Part shown: piece after piece, positions 11,381 to 26,300 of the stretch
Numbering within the stretch: position 1 is the stretch's first letter
Layout: each line of letters starts with the position of its first letter
NCBI GenBank assembly: GCA_015478945.1
Contig: JABUQX010097217.1
Location: 1-53,114, forward strand
DNA: 53,114 bases
Direction: 5' to 3'
From: Trachelipus rathkii
Taxonomy: Eukaryota; Arthropoda; Malacostraca; Isopoda; Trachelipodidae
Translations under genes and position numbers: made by a program
Notes under the pieces: model-generated
Database searches by the model: none
What the model was told of the DNA's origin: nothing
Seen by the model: the letters and a program-made list of their open reading frames with translations, nothing else

Positions 11381-14060
11381 GGCACATTGTATTATCTGAA
11401 AGGAGTAGAGCTTTCATATACTTGCGAACTCATTTTTGGTTTTGACTATCCTGTTTTCGCTTCGATAATCATCTTGCATTACTTCTGCAAATTTATCCTT
11501 TCTCTCAGTGTGCACTCCTTAACTCCTATCCAGTCTTTCTATTTCAGCAGAATTGATCATTTGTCAATTATCCAAACAGTTTTTTTGTCTATAAGTGCAT
11601 GTGGTGTAGTTGCTGGTCGACAGTCTCTCATCAGTTGGCTACTATATATCCTTTGCTTAACATTTAAAAGATCGGGTAATGCCATACAATCTCTACACAG
11701 TTCATCTTGTTCTGCTCAGATCTCTATTAACCCTAGTATTCCTCGATGCAGAGAGATAGGTTTACGACTATGTTCTCTCTATATTACTATCTTACTTTTA
11801 TCACATTCTTTCCAGAGTACTATTTAACACGAGTGTGGTTAACCTTAGAAAGTGATCTTTTCCGAATGCTGACGAGATGCATTACAGTGTGTAAATGTAT
11901 TAGACTCTTTATTTGTCTTAATATCAGTAATCGGTTTTGTTATGGCTTGGAGTAATCTTGCTTCTCTGCTCTAATCTTACTCACTATAGAAATTTATGGC
12001 ACTTTGTAAACTTGAGGGCCATACCAATGAAGATACATCTATTAATCACAATACCATGCCAAACACTGTGCATTTTATTATAATTATTAATTAATCTTAC
12101 TATTAATGAAGGGACAACTACCATTTTTCATATCATCCGCACGAAGATGGAGGTAATATTTCACATTTATTTTATTATATATTATTATATTAATTATTAT
12201 TATTTAATATATATTATTATTATTATTATTTATTTATATTATTATTATATTATTATTATTATATAATTATTATTAATTAATTTATTATTATTTTATTATT
12301 ATTATTTCTATAGTTACATTATAATTTATATTTCATTTGTATAGATAAGTGACTTAACCTATATTATTTCACTTTGAAATAATTTGGATTATGTATATGA
12401 AGTGATTACTCGTTTACATATCAAATAATGCAAGTACTTATATCTCCAAATATATAGAGGTGTATATTTACAAATGATTCACTTGTGCTTCTTTTTTTCT
12501 AACACAAACTATTTTAAATTTGTAACTTATAAATTACCTTAATTTTATTTTCTATCGATACATCTATCATAACACTTTATTATCTTCCAACTTATCACGT
12601 CTCTGCTTGATATGGGTAAAAGTTTTTATAACTATTCTAATTAAATTATAGCATATACTAATAGAATAATTACTAAGTGTTTCAATAAATGTAAGTGGAA
12701 AAAGGTAGGAAGAATTCCCAGGATCTTATCATCGATACACAGAAAGAATACCTCGTAACATTTCTCTTCTAACTATCTTTCACTCATTAAATTTCAAATT
12801 AAATATTTAAGAATATTATCGTCAAATTAATGTAATAATATTTAATAGACGATAACATTGTTCTCAATTATTATTCCTCATACTGTAATCTACTAAGAGT
12901 TTTTCTATACGTGCGTTTTATAAACTTATATTTTCATCTAAATTAGTGACTATACAACTTCTTTACATATATATTACTGTCTTCTTAATATTACGTTCTG
13001 TATTCATCACTCATTAATTAAATATAGGAAAAGCTTTAGTTTATCATTTCTTTTCCACATTTTCGCTTCTTATTTAGTGTATGGTTAGTTTTCTACCGCT
13101 AGCATAAATAAAATCTTTAATTAAATTATAGTTGGATTCCTTTCCAGGAAAATAATTTTCTGGTTCACAATATAATTCATAATATATTATTTTGACAAGT
13201 GAATTATTATTATATATAATCATTATAAATAATATATATATAACTATCTATACCTTTATTTTAAAATTTTACTACTAATTTAGACAATAAACTTCTATTT
13301 TATTTTCACCTTATATATATTTTTTATATTTTAGTATTTCTCTGAAAATATTTACATTTTTATTTTCTATTTTTATTTCTCGATCAGTAGGGTGTTTATG
13401 TGTCTGGTCGTGTAGGTTTAGGTAATTGTATGCTTGAATAGATGTTAGAGGATCTAATGTTCTAATATTTAATTTATTCATTGATGCAGCTTTTAGCTTG
13501 ACATCTCATATGGACACTCATTTGCTCTAATTAATATTTTATTTATATGTATCTACTTAATGTTGGAGTATACGTTGTCATCCTAAATTTATTCTTGTTG
13601 TAAACATTTTTTAATTTGCCAACGTATTGTTTAACGTATCAAAAGCAACCACCTCGTTTATATATACTTTACTGTTTTGAGAAGTTTCGCTACAACAATG
13701 AATTTGGAGTATATATATATTTAATTTATTTTGAACTAGATAAATATACTATACTTTACTAGATTAATATATTAACTAGCACTTATATTAGTGGTCTAAT
13801 CTTTGGTTTTCAATTAATTATGATATATTAAATCAATTATATTATTAAATTGATAAAAATTTTACTTTTTTAAATCATTATATTATGTGCTTTTAAATAA
13901 TTTAATTTAAGTATATCACCTATGCTAGTAGATAATTTTATTATAATCTGAGACTCTATCAGATTCTTGAGCATATTTAGTATCCACTACATAGTATTTT
14001 TTAAGGATTTCATACTTTTGCATGTAAAATTTATGACTCTACCATCAACTTTGACATTTC
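11380..14060 (-). pseudogene. Degenerate Bel/Pao-like gag region, minus strand (left-arm copy)
   Basis: This is called mainly because it is the inverted counterpart of 51,634-53,114. 13,930-14,060 mirrors ~51,690-51,840, the TTA tract 12,170-12,310 mirrors the AAT tract 52,846-52,985, and 12,050-12,130 mirrors ~53,010-53,075. Farther along the minus strand, at ~11,690-11,600, the frame reads DELCRDCMALPDLLNVKQR, in the style of the C..C...HP..LH element that follows the knuckles in Bel/Pao Gag. No frame stays open for more than ~60 codons on this strand. Either the element is dead or the sequence carries many indel errors. Confidence 0.4.
12170..12310. repeat. Degenerate (TTA)n tract
   Basis: TTA/ATT-rich, interrupted by TAAT; it is the mirror of the AAT tract at 52,846-52,985. 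Confidence 0.8.
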
Positions 14061-17039
14061 AATGAATACTAAATCTAAATTGTAATTATATAAAAAGCAT
14101 GCCTATATATATTATTTGCGCTCACTTTTAATTAGTGTTAATCTAATATAATATTTTTTTTGTTAAATAAGATTATAGTACTTAAAATTTTCCTGAAAGA
14201 ACTTTAAAACCTCTTTCAGTTGTTTCAATTTCATCTATATTTTCGATATATGCCGATACTAATATTTTTTTATTATTATAAAATAATCTTCTAATATAAA
14301 AAATATATTAAAGACACGAAATTATTTTATCTGAGATAAACAATTATTGGTATTACCATAATTTATATTTTATATATTCGTGAAGAGATAAAATAAAGGA
14401 AGGATGTTTTTTATTTTAACACATTTTATCTTTAAAATAGATTTTGTTATTTTTGCTATATAAAAGTTTACCTGTATCATATTATTTTATTTATATTATT
14501 ATATTTAATTTTTATTTTTGCTATAGCTTTAATAATACTTTACTATTGTCGGTCGAATGATCATTCATCACATCTGAGCGACAACTTCTGTATTCTTCAT
14601 CCAAGACTTCTGTTAATTAGGAAGAATACTTTAGTAAAATTACATCTAATTAGATAAAACTATTTATCAGTGTTTTATGAAATACTTCGATTCGAATTGT
14701 GACATTTTATTTAAACATATACGATAGATATTAATTATCAGTAACAGGTTACTATAAAATATAAAAATTATATACAAAACTATTAATATATATTAATAAA
14801 ATAAGTAACAAAAGTTACTCTCAGTAAAATACCATAATAAAAATATAATAATATAATAAATATTACTCATGGTTGCATTCGAAAAATTAGTATTATTCCT
14901 TGATTAATATAAGGTGTATAAAAAAATTATCATGTATATATATTTTGGACTTTTTTATTTAGAATTTTTTATTATGTCCTATTTTAGCTTTTGATTTGAA
15001 AACTCATAGATGTTACTTATAATATATATAAATTTTAATATTAAATTAATTATCCAATTTCAATCAACTAACTATATATACTGAATAGTATTTAATTATA
15101 TATAATTACCCTCACTTGTTTTAACTATTACCATATCTAATTATGATATGTATATATATTTTGAGTATTTTATCAAAAATCGGCTTTAGAAGATTAGGGT
15201 GGTATGGCCTTTTAGAATATTACTATAATTGATAGATCTGCTGTACTATTATTATAAATAAAGTTTAGCTTGAAGTATTGGTCTACTACTAATCATATAT
15301 AGCTGAACAATATTCCTTAATTAATAGATGCCAGTGCGTCTGGTGAATTCTGTTTCATGTGTTTCTTATGTCTTCTATGGGCATGATACGCACGTTGGAT
15401 TCTGCCTTATGGATGTCTGCGTATAAATTTTTCGTATTTCTATAGGATCCGTCTTGGATTCAATAGTGACTCTCGGATAGGAGTGATTGAAATATAATAT
15501 TAAGTTATGATACAATATTGCTAATTTAAAATTCCACTTACCCTTCTATATAGTTATTTCTTCTTTTGTGTAATATTAATACACTACTATTGGAAATATA
15601 GTAATGGTAATTATAAGTTATTAAGTCTATACTTCCTAAAATGTGCTTTAAGTTTTAAGATTGAATTTTCACCAATTATGACTCATATAATGTTATTCTT
15701 ATGACTTTTATATTTTCTTCAAATTTGCTTTGCAAAGTTTAGACAAGTATTATGTTGCTTCAATAGCTTTGATTTTGAGTTATCTAGCATATATTAATGA
15801 TATTATAATATTTGCTTGCAGTATCTTCTTATTATCAGGTTGAAATATCCATCTGGCTTTTTCTTTCTAGTGTTTAGAAGATCTTTATTTGAAAATACAA
15901 CTTTAATTGGAGTGTTGACACAGGGTGCGGGACGGGGAATCAACTCAATGCACCCCACCGACCTCTTTTCCCACTCACGCTTTATCTAAGTATTCTGTTA
16001 TACTACATCGAGATGTCTAATCTCTTGCCTAGGTGATAAGAATTCAATTTATCTAGTTGTTGCAGAAGGACATTTTTGGCGTTTCTTCTCTAGCATAATC
16101 TCATAATTTTTGTTCAATTGTGTACATTCATTCTAGTGCCCGAGTGAAGCATGTTTATCGTTTTTCGATATCATAAGTATAATTAGCAAGGACATTATTG
16201 CTAAATCTTAATTTTCCTTATTTTTCATTTATTTACTTGGATATATATATATTAATGTTTTGTTTAGTCGATTATGAGTCTCCAATTATTTAAATCTTGC
16301 ACAGAATATATATAACATATATCACTAAATATACGATTAGTGTTAAAATATTTTTATAAGCTTAATACTACACCTATATATAATATATATAAAACTGATT
16401 GGATCATCAATTTTGAATTACTTAAATATCGTTTTTATATCTTGGCTTGATTATAAGTTTTCATCTCATTATATTGTCAGTCAGTATCGTTTTAGGTGTG
16501 TAATGCATTATTATTTACTAATCCGCTACTGGACTAAGAAATTCTTCTCACAGTGGATATATATGTTATTGTTTACTGTAGATAAAGGGTATGTTATTAG
16601 TTCAAGAGTATATAGATTATATCGTTTTTTTTCCTTTTAATGGGGCGAGTTAATGGTGTTCGGATAGAAGTTTTTCAACTGCAACACAACATAACGATTT
16701 AACACTTATAACTTTTTTCTAATATATAATTATTAACTATATATATATATAAAAATCATTTATGCTATTATATATACGGGTAGTATGTATAAATGAAAGT
16801 TATGCATAATTGATGAATAGAACTTATGAAGGTCTATAATAATTCCTCTAATCAAGAATATAGCTATTTTTTACTATTTTAGATTAGTTGAAATCTAAAA
16901 TGCGTTTATCAAAACGTATCATTTTCATTATTAGAAATAGATGGTAGTTCATAATAAGTTTCATTAGCGTATTGAGTAATAAGTAGAAGTTATGAAGAAA
17001 TAATTATTGACTTTACGCGTGCGATAGAGAAAGCTCGTC
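14061..17039. other. AT-rich non-coding, inside left arm
   Basis: No frame or family signal. Most of 14,190-15,310 aligns in inverted orientation with 50,640-51,600, the upstream part of the Bel/Pao-like gag copy, so it may be 5' untranslated or N-terminal gag sequence. A more GC-rich patch at 15,900-16,000 is not identified. Confidence 0.5.
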
Positions 17040-18035
17040 AGAATGGCGCTGCAATTATTTAACATAATTGGCGTAAGTTAAGAAAACGGAGTTTTTATAA
17101 AATATTTTACTCTCAAATTACATATTGAGATTAGCTTGATTTGTATATTATGAGATTTTTCAATTTATACCAGTTAATTATATGATTAATATATTGTCTA
17201 ATAATATTTTTATTGGAAACATGTTTACGTGGAGGTTATCACGATATGTTTCACACGGTTACGCACGCCTCCAATTCAGCGAAAATCTTCAAAATATTAA
17301 AAATGTGTAACAATAATAAAGCAATTAAACGAGCTGTGCGATATTGTATACGAGACTATCATTAGATATGTGGTAAATATCCAACGTTGCTGAACAAATG
17401 TAGTATAGTTAACACCAGCCGAACGAGAGAGGTCGCTATTATTAGAGGAGAGAGTTAATCCATCTACTTATCAGAAAATTCTCATTATTCTGCAATCAAA
17501 TATTTCTTTTCTGAATTGTCGTATGTTAAAGTTAATAATAATTTATAAATATAAAATTTATTTTATATAATATACTGTGACTCTATTGATAAATCATACT
17601 GTTTATTTTCTGACTACGTACACGTACGCTATTTTGGACTGAGAGAATAATAAATATATTTAGTCTGAGTGAGACGAGTATCTGGCTGGATGGCACGCTT
17701 TTTAAAAAAGATGCATGGATGTCATACGAGACCGGTTGCGTGACTTAAAGGATGCGGCACAGAATGTCCATAACGAAGAACGGAGTTTTTTATTACAAAT
17801 GATTCAGTTAATTTTCTATGAAATATTAATGTTTTAATTATAAATTTAAAATCCTTGAAATTTTTATTTATTTTCAATATATTAATTTATTGTCAATTAT
17901 TATTAGTTTTAGTTATTTATTTTTTATATCTCTTTGAAAAATATTAAAAATATAAATTTTATTTATTATGAATATTATCGCTTGCGTTAATCGAACAATG
18001 ATGTAAAACAAACAGTTGCTGAACAAATGTATTAA
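17040..18035 (-). repeat. ~230-300-bp satellite, inverted copies (left arm)
   Basis: Words such as CAACGTTGCTGAACAAATG (~17,381), AACGGAGTTTTTTAT (~17,080 and ~17,780) and ATTATCGCTTGCGTTAATCG (~17,975) are the reverse complement of the satellite at 49,071-49,775. Copies here are more degenerate, with ~300-bp spacing. Confidence 0.65.
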
Positions 18036-19398
18036 TATATAATAATTTTTTCGAATTGTTAATAAAAAATATATAACTATATAATATACTTTCAAGAGTT
18101 TGAATACAACGAATGAAAATGATAATTACGTCATAAGTCTCGAAAATGAGTATTAAACTAATATTATACATTTTATTATCAGTGAATAACAATACAAATA
18201 AAATTGTATATAACTACTTAGACTTTTTAATCTATAATATAACTTATTAATAAACTAATAAGCAAATAATAGTATATAAAAATAATAATTAATAATTAAA
18301 TAACAATAATAATAATTATAATAATATAAATAATTAATAATTAATATCTAAATAATAAATAATTAAATAAAAATAATAATTAAATAATTAATTAATATAT
18401 ATAATAATAATTATAATTAAATAATAATAATAATAATAATAGTAATTATATAATATATAAATAATATAATAAAATAAGCAATTATATATACATTAATAAC
18501 ACAATAAAATATATACAAATATAAATATAAAATAAGTAAAAATATATAAAAACTATTATATGTCCTCCATATACTGTTATATAATAATAGAGATATATTT
18601 ACTGGTGAGATGACATAAAATTAATAATATATGAAATTAACATCACTCAACATAATTAGGTTATAAATCAATTAAAAAACTAAATTTACATAGTAGAACC
18701 TCTTAGACTAATATTCTAATTACAATCATATTTTATAAATATTACATTCTTAATACAGATTAATATATACAGATCAATTTAAAATTCTAGAAAGAAATTA
18801 ATAATAATTATTGCAATATTGTTAGTGGTCTTCCCAACAGTAGTTAAATTTTATATATTACTAGCCAGTTATATAAGGTATACCTGTATATGAGACGAGA
18901 GAACAAAGATTTACCAATGTAAAGATGAATTTGACTTTTTTTTTTTGTCTCTATAGTCTTGTGGCTTAATAATCACACTTAAGGAGATACAGACTCATTA
19001 AAGTAACATTTATTCAGAAGGGAATTACGAATATGAAACGCTAATAAAAATACTAAGTTAGTGTACATATAATAGAGGATGTGAAATTAGTTATCTATTA
19101 CAATCTCAGATCACAGTGGTAGAAGCCTCTTAATATGTGGTATATATTAATAAGACTGTACTATTGCTCATAATTTATACCAAAGGTGGAATACTTAACT
19201 ATATTTATATAGTACTCACTGTATATAAGTTCAATCAATCAATTTACTATTAGCATACGAATAATTTGATTACAAGCGATTTTATATCAATGTAATATAA
19301 ATTTTATTCAAATTATTCGAGATCACTCTACGTGAATCAATAAATATTCTATCATTTAATATTATTTTTAATTGTTATTTCTTAAATAAATATTCTAA

Positions 19399-19437
<39 letters not shown>

Positions 19438-21359
19438 TATATATATGCAAATTTTCGCTAACGCTAGAAAATGATTTATGTTTCCTCTTGTACCCTTTTA
19501 TGACAAAGAAACTTGAACATCAATTCTTAACTATATCAATATATATAACCATAACAACATCACCGATAATACTAAGCTGGATAGACCAAGTTTTGAGATA
19601 TTATTATTATAATCATCAATATAGATTTAAATAAGTAATATTAATTATATAATTTTAAATTGAAATATTTATATTAAGCATTCATAAGCATGCTATGGGT
19701 AGTTCTTTGGGGCCTACTCTAAGTAACATTTTCATGTGCTATTTGAATCTATTTGGCTTAATTGTAGATGACTCCTTTTTACTTTTTAAGTCCAGACACG
19801 AAATTGATTTGTTTTACAAAATATCAAGATGTCTCTATCATACATAAATTATATATTATACTGACTATGAGGATAATTATTGTAATGATATTAATAATTC
19901 TATTATTAGCATTATTTGTATATATTTATAATATATATTAATAAGAAAACCAACAATATTTTCACTAACAAGCGTTATTAAGGAAAATACTACATTATCA
20001 CTAGAGGATTGCAACTAAATTTAAATCATTTAAATTCAATCTCGATGTTTAAAATACATTAATTTTAACTTAATAATAACTACTATTATCGTTCAACAGT
20101 TCCTTCATTTAAATTGGTCAAGCCATTTAATAATTTATTATTATCGAATTATATAATGTGATTTACTATATAAGTACCTGCACTAATTTCTAATAAGTAG
20201 AGAATAAGTATTTCCCAGATTTTTATATTTAGTGAGACAGCATATTTCAAGTAAAAACTATTTTTCGCTAATAAATAAATTATCAGTACAATATTTGGGG
20301 GTATAATTAAATATCCTAAAGAAATTCATGATATATTAATGAAATTACTATTAATGGGGAGTAATAAGTGAGTTGTGAAATGGAACTAGCAGAATATAAA
20401 TGAGGAATATTTAAATACTAATAATTTAACCCTCCAGATTACAATATATATTATAAAGATTAAGCTTATTCTAAAATGAAAATATAAAATAGGATATATT
20501 CTTACTAATACGCAAGAATTAATACTCTTTACTTTGTTATGTTCATTCAAAGTTAATATACATAAATACTAATGATTCGTCGATTTTGGATGCTATAATA
20601 AACCTATATACATGGAATATGAATGCATACTTACTAAATTATCGCATTGATATTAACTCATAGAGGTACTCCAATAGAACTTTGGAAATTATAAGGCATC
20701 ATATACTCCTTATATACACTAATATTACAATTTTGACTGATCAATTTTTATAATCTTCAGAAATAATAACAAATTACCTATTAGGAGTTCTTGACGAATG
20801 TTATATATGACTAATATCTATAGTAGCGAGTTTTTGTGTAGAGACGAAAATTTTTACTGACCTCGACATTCTTATATAGAGGATCTCACGTGAATGCATA
20901 ATTCTATTGTATAAACGCGATTATAATATTTTTATCTATTCTGAGAGATAGAATATGACTTAAAATATTTAATTCATAATAAAATGGGATGAAAAAGCCA
21001 TATGAGAAAATGCAACACATATAACAGCTTAAGTTGAGATATCATATTTCTATATATTAATTCTCAATTTATAATTGTTCTTCTATATTTGATTATAATT
21101 ATATAATTTAACTTTATTATTGATAAATTTTTTTAATCATTATTTATTTAAAATTTTTAGTTATTGTTGTTCAGTATATAGTCATTATTAACATTTAACT
21201 AATGACCTTGTATATATATTAAGTGAGTGACTTATATATACTACCGAAACTAGTCGGTATATAATAATAAAATGTTAGTTTTAGATTTGTGAGGTATCAT
21301 TTTAGCATATATATATATATATTAATATTAATATAATAATATATTAATATATATATATA

Positions 21360-21392
<33 letters not shown>

Positions 21393-24300
21393 CATTAATC
21401 AATTATTTAATCGATCAATAAATTACAAAAAGGGGAGTTGTATAATATAATAATGATATTCTTTTTAATTACTACTTTGGAAAAAATTCATCATATGTGG
21501 GGAAATAAATCAAATAAGATTTGATAAAAATGAAGAATATTTATTATAATATATAAATAAACCAATTTATTAATGTAAAAAATTCAATTTTTTGATTTTA
21601 TAAAATATTATTTACTTTATTATTTTTACTATTTACTAAATATATAATGTCATACATAATTATAGTTTTATTTTCCTTATTTTCCTTATTTACAAAACAA
21701 AAAACTTTTTTGCAATTAAAAGGTAAAACGTATTTAACCTTGACATGTTGACGTAAAAGACTACTAGAAGATTATGATTCCTATTTTTTCTTGAAACAAT
21801 TTATTTGTAGTAACTAAGTACAATATTTCGAATTGTACAAATTAAAATATAAAATATTATATTCAAATTTTAATAATATTATTAATATATATATATATGT
21901 ACTGAAAAAATAAAAATGTATTAATTCATTTTATATTTAGCCGATGTTATATATAATATTATATCACTTATATAATTTAATACTTTTTAATGAAAAATAT
22001 ATATTTTTATGACAATATTTATTTATTTTTATTATTTAACTATTTGGAGGAAAATAAGTTTCCTAAAAATTTGTTGTTTTCCTATTCAAATTATGATAAA
22101 TATTTGCTATATTATTTTTATTATTCTTTAGTTTTTTATTTCGAGTAGTACAGTTCGTTTTTATTATATTTTAAAACTTTTCTTTTTTACGATTTTATTA
22201 TAAGTTACGTACAAACTCGTATCATAAATTATTAAGATTTGAGATCGAGAAAGATTCTTTACAATATACAGAGATGATAGCTGAGAGTCTTAAAAGTGTT
22301 AGTTATGTTGTAAAAAAATAATACCACAAAACGGATTAGAATTGAGTTTACTCGTCATGATGAGAAGAAGAGACACAAGGTTATGCAGGTGGTACGAATA
22401 TATATTTAAAAACTTGGTTATTTCATATTAAGGTAAGGTAAAAATAATGTTTTTTTGAGTGAAAAAAAAGAGCAGTATCATAAGAGAAGTTTTTGTAGAA
22501 TCATATTTATAGAAGAACATTTTAATAAATCTTCTCTGAATGTTTACTATATAAACAATACATATCATAACTGGACATTAAACTTTGAAAGAGCAGTACG
22601 AAAAGAATAACTAAGTACGTTTGAGTCATAGGATATGAATTGGAATCGATCACTTATTGAATCTGATCAAATGAATAGCGTAATGAGCAACGTAGCAAAA
22701 TTTAATCCGTCTTAGGTCTATTATCGGAGTAAATGATTTCTATAATCTTTACGGACCCAGCATATATATATCACACACCAGCAGCGTCGAAAACATGATA
22801 GTACTCCGGCATCTTGATCAAAACGTATGAGTTGCTGTGAACACGAATAAGATATTCGAATGGCTCTAATCATGGATATGCAAAATAAATTCAATATGAT
22901 TAGTAGTATAGTTAGTTAAATGTATATTTTTTATATCGCTGTTATAGATATTTTAACTACAAAATAAATCGTATATTATGTAATAAAACGAATCAATCTA
23001 ATAAATGAAGTACTTATTTACTATGGCAGTAAACTGAAACACACGCTATGATAGAAGCGGTTGAGCACGAAGTCAATGAAGATGGGAATCACATCGGTAT
23101 GATAGAGTCACCGTACAAAGAGGATATTAACATCACACAAATTATATTATATATGGGTGATAGTAAAAAAATTCTTCTATATGATATAACTGGACATATT
23201 GCTAAAAAAGTAAGGAAAGTTTTTCACTAATAAAATTATCACGACTCAGGTAGAACCATATTAAAGATACTAGACGATAAATAGTCTCTTTAGATGCCTC
23301 TTTTCTGATCTGGCCTTGTAATATGTTATAATCTCGAAACTATCTGTATCACAATATCTGTATTACAGAGATACACGAAGTAAGATGTTTCTTAACAAGG
23401 AGAGACACTGGAATATTGTTGAGACATGGCGGTATACTGGATCAGATTCCGAGACCGATAAAATTTTGAAGCTATGATTATACTATCTTTCACAGTGAGC
23501 ATATGGGATGTGTAATTGACAATTGATAATGATATATTTCTTACTCTAGATACGATGGATGAAAGCTTTTCGGATATGGAGAGAATCCAACATATATCGA
23601 TGAACTGCGCGAGTTTCTTATATGGATGCACGCAGACGCTATAGTTAAATATATTATCGCAAAGTGCACTTACAGATGACTCGAGAAAATGCAAATTCTT
23701 CGATTCTCGTTTTTATATCTCAACCACGAAAATATAGCATGCTAAAGAGCGGCCTTGAACAGAGCGAGTGCGCTCTCACCAGTGTGAAGAAACATTAATT
23801 AGGAATTTTATCTCTAAACGCTATTTGATTTATATCGAACCCCGTGCAAAATTAACTATGAATATATCGATATAGATATGCAAATTGTGAGAACAGTTGA
23901 GTACATTACATTAATTACCGAGTATGCACAATGATTAATCATTCTCTTGATATTGTCTTCTCTGGGCATTTCGACAACTGAGAATAGGATGATAAGTAAC
24001 TATTAGCCTAGCCTTTGTCGAGTTTCTAAAATGTTACCAATCCAACAGAGGAGTATATGATTACTATAAGATTCTAGTTCTAGACCATTACTTTACCTAT
24101 AGGGATGTTTATAGACTTACAACGTTTATTAATTATTAGCAACAAAAGCAAAAGTACATCTTGACGGTTCAAGGAAATTTCATATAATCATTATTGACTA
24201 CAAAGTGGTATACTCACATTAAAGTAGAAACAGATAATAAAAAGAAGATTTCTAACGTATTATTCACTTCACGATCAAAGTTACACATATACATACACAA

Positions 24301-24399
24301 ATAAAATCATCAATTTAAAATATTCCTTGGAATTAATCTGCATTTTACCCTTAATCAACTCTGAATATTTTAAGGTAAGAAGAGATTAATTAATTTTGC
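18036..24399. other. Very AT-rich non-coding stretch of the left arm
   Basis: It contains an AAT-rich patch at 18,240-18,480 (mirrored by a TTA-rich patch at 48,440-48,800) and TA runs at ~19,400-19,446 and ~21,306-21,392. A less AT-rich block at 23,040-23,700 includes a minus-strand frame 23,392-23,694 whose middle aligns with 44,260-44,345 of the right arm. The similarity in both arms shows it is a shared segment, but I recognise no protein family. Confidence 0.5.
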
Positions 24400-24896
24400 A
24401 AAAATATTTTAATTTTTTTTTTCTAGAAAATAACTATGCATTTTACGTATTATATATTCAATTGGATTGAACTTGATTTTAAATGTAATATTTTATCCCT
24501 AAAATTTCTTTGATATCAAATTAAGTTAATAAAGCAATATCTTTTCGCTCCTCCCAACATCGTTAAGCCTACCCTAAAATTGTTTCGGATTACCACTGTA
24601 AAACATGAAAAAGCTATAAAAAAAAAAGTAAAATATTTTAAAAAATGAAACTTTAATGATAACAATTAATAATATAAATCGTTGGCATTGATATTCATAA
24701 GCTTTTTATTACAATATATAAGTATTTTTGAAAACTAAGAAGGTATTAGAGTATTAAAAAAATAAATTAATATAAAATAATATATTATTATTATTTAGTA
24801 TATATTACCTATGTTAAATATATTAATATATATATTATATAATATAATATATATCATCATATTATATATTAATATATATATAATATATATATATAT

Positions 24897-24954
<58 letters not shown>

Positions 24955-25249
24955 AAATATTATAATATATATATTATATATATATTATATATTATTATAT
25001 ATATATATATAAATATATATAATATTAATAATAATAATATAATATATATACTATATATTAATATATATATATTAATATATATAATATATATTAAATATAT
25101 ATATATATAATATATATATTATATATATATATATATATATTATATGTAGTATATATAATATGGATGTATTAGATAGAGATATTTTTATTAGAATATTATA
25201 TATTATAATTATAAAAGACTAGATATATATTTTATTTTATATATATTAT

Positions 25250-25307
<58 letters not shown>

Positions 25308-25561
25308 TAATTATATATATAATATATATATATAATATATATATATATATGATAATACATAATATATATATATATATATATATAATATATATTTATTTAT
25401 ATATATAATATTTAATATATATAATATATATAACATATATATATGTATATATATATATATATATATATAATATATTAAATTAATTTATATAATAATTAAA
25501 ATATAATAAAATTATATTTTTATATAAAAATATATATAAAAATTAAATTTTAAATAATGAT

Positions 25562-25615
<54 letters not shown>

Positions 25616-25643
25616 GATATATAATATAATACATAATACATAT

Positions 25644-25688
<45 letters not shown>

Positions 25689-25689
25689 T

Positions 25690-25739
<50 letters not shown>

Positions 25740-25825
25740 ATAAATATTATAATATATATATATATATAATATAATATATTATATATATATATATATATAT
25801 ATTAAATTAATATTATATATATTAA

Positions 25826-25873
<48 letters not shown>

Positions 25874-26300
25874 ATATAATATATATATATATATAATATT
25901 AATTATATATTATAATAATTAAATATAATATAATTAATATAATATATATATATTAATATATATTATATAATATTTGTATATAATTATATAATACAAACCT
26001 TCTGTTTTCAAAATCATTAATGTAATAATAAAATACTTGAACTTACAATGTATAACCGCTTACCTTTAATCTTCATTTTGAGATACTAATAGTATTATCA
26101 AGTCTTAAATTTTTCCTTAAGTTTATATAAGTAATATAATACTAAAATGATATGGGGCGCATATTTTATTATGATAATTTTACTATTGATCAAAGTTGTA
26201 TAATTTTCACTAATTATACAAACATTTATTACTTGTTGAAGAAATTCAAATTTTTGGAAAATTTTTCCAATACGTATAGAAATCAGTCTTCGCTCGCTAC
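24400..26300. repeat. AT-core palindrome (left-arm copy)
   Basis: A ~1.2-kb core of TA, TAT and TAA repeats (24,780-25,985) is flanked by inverted unique sequence. The right flank (25,985-26,300) contains the 'CAAGTCTTAAAT...CCTTAAG' and 'CCCCCTTTTAGTTA' words. The left flank (~24,600-24,760) shows the 'TTTTGAAAACTAAGAAGG' reverse counterpart. The same design is clearer at 41,865-43,610. The core has no coding potential. Confidence 0.65.

Noticed and set aside
11387..11827. 146-residue plus-strand frame as a membrane protein
   Set aside because: It is hydrophobic only because the strand is T-rich; the opposite strand carries the gag-like knuckle-region signal and the frame is antisense to it.
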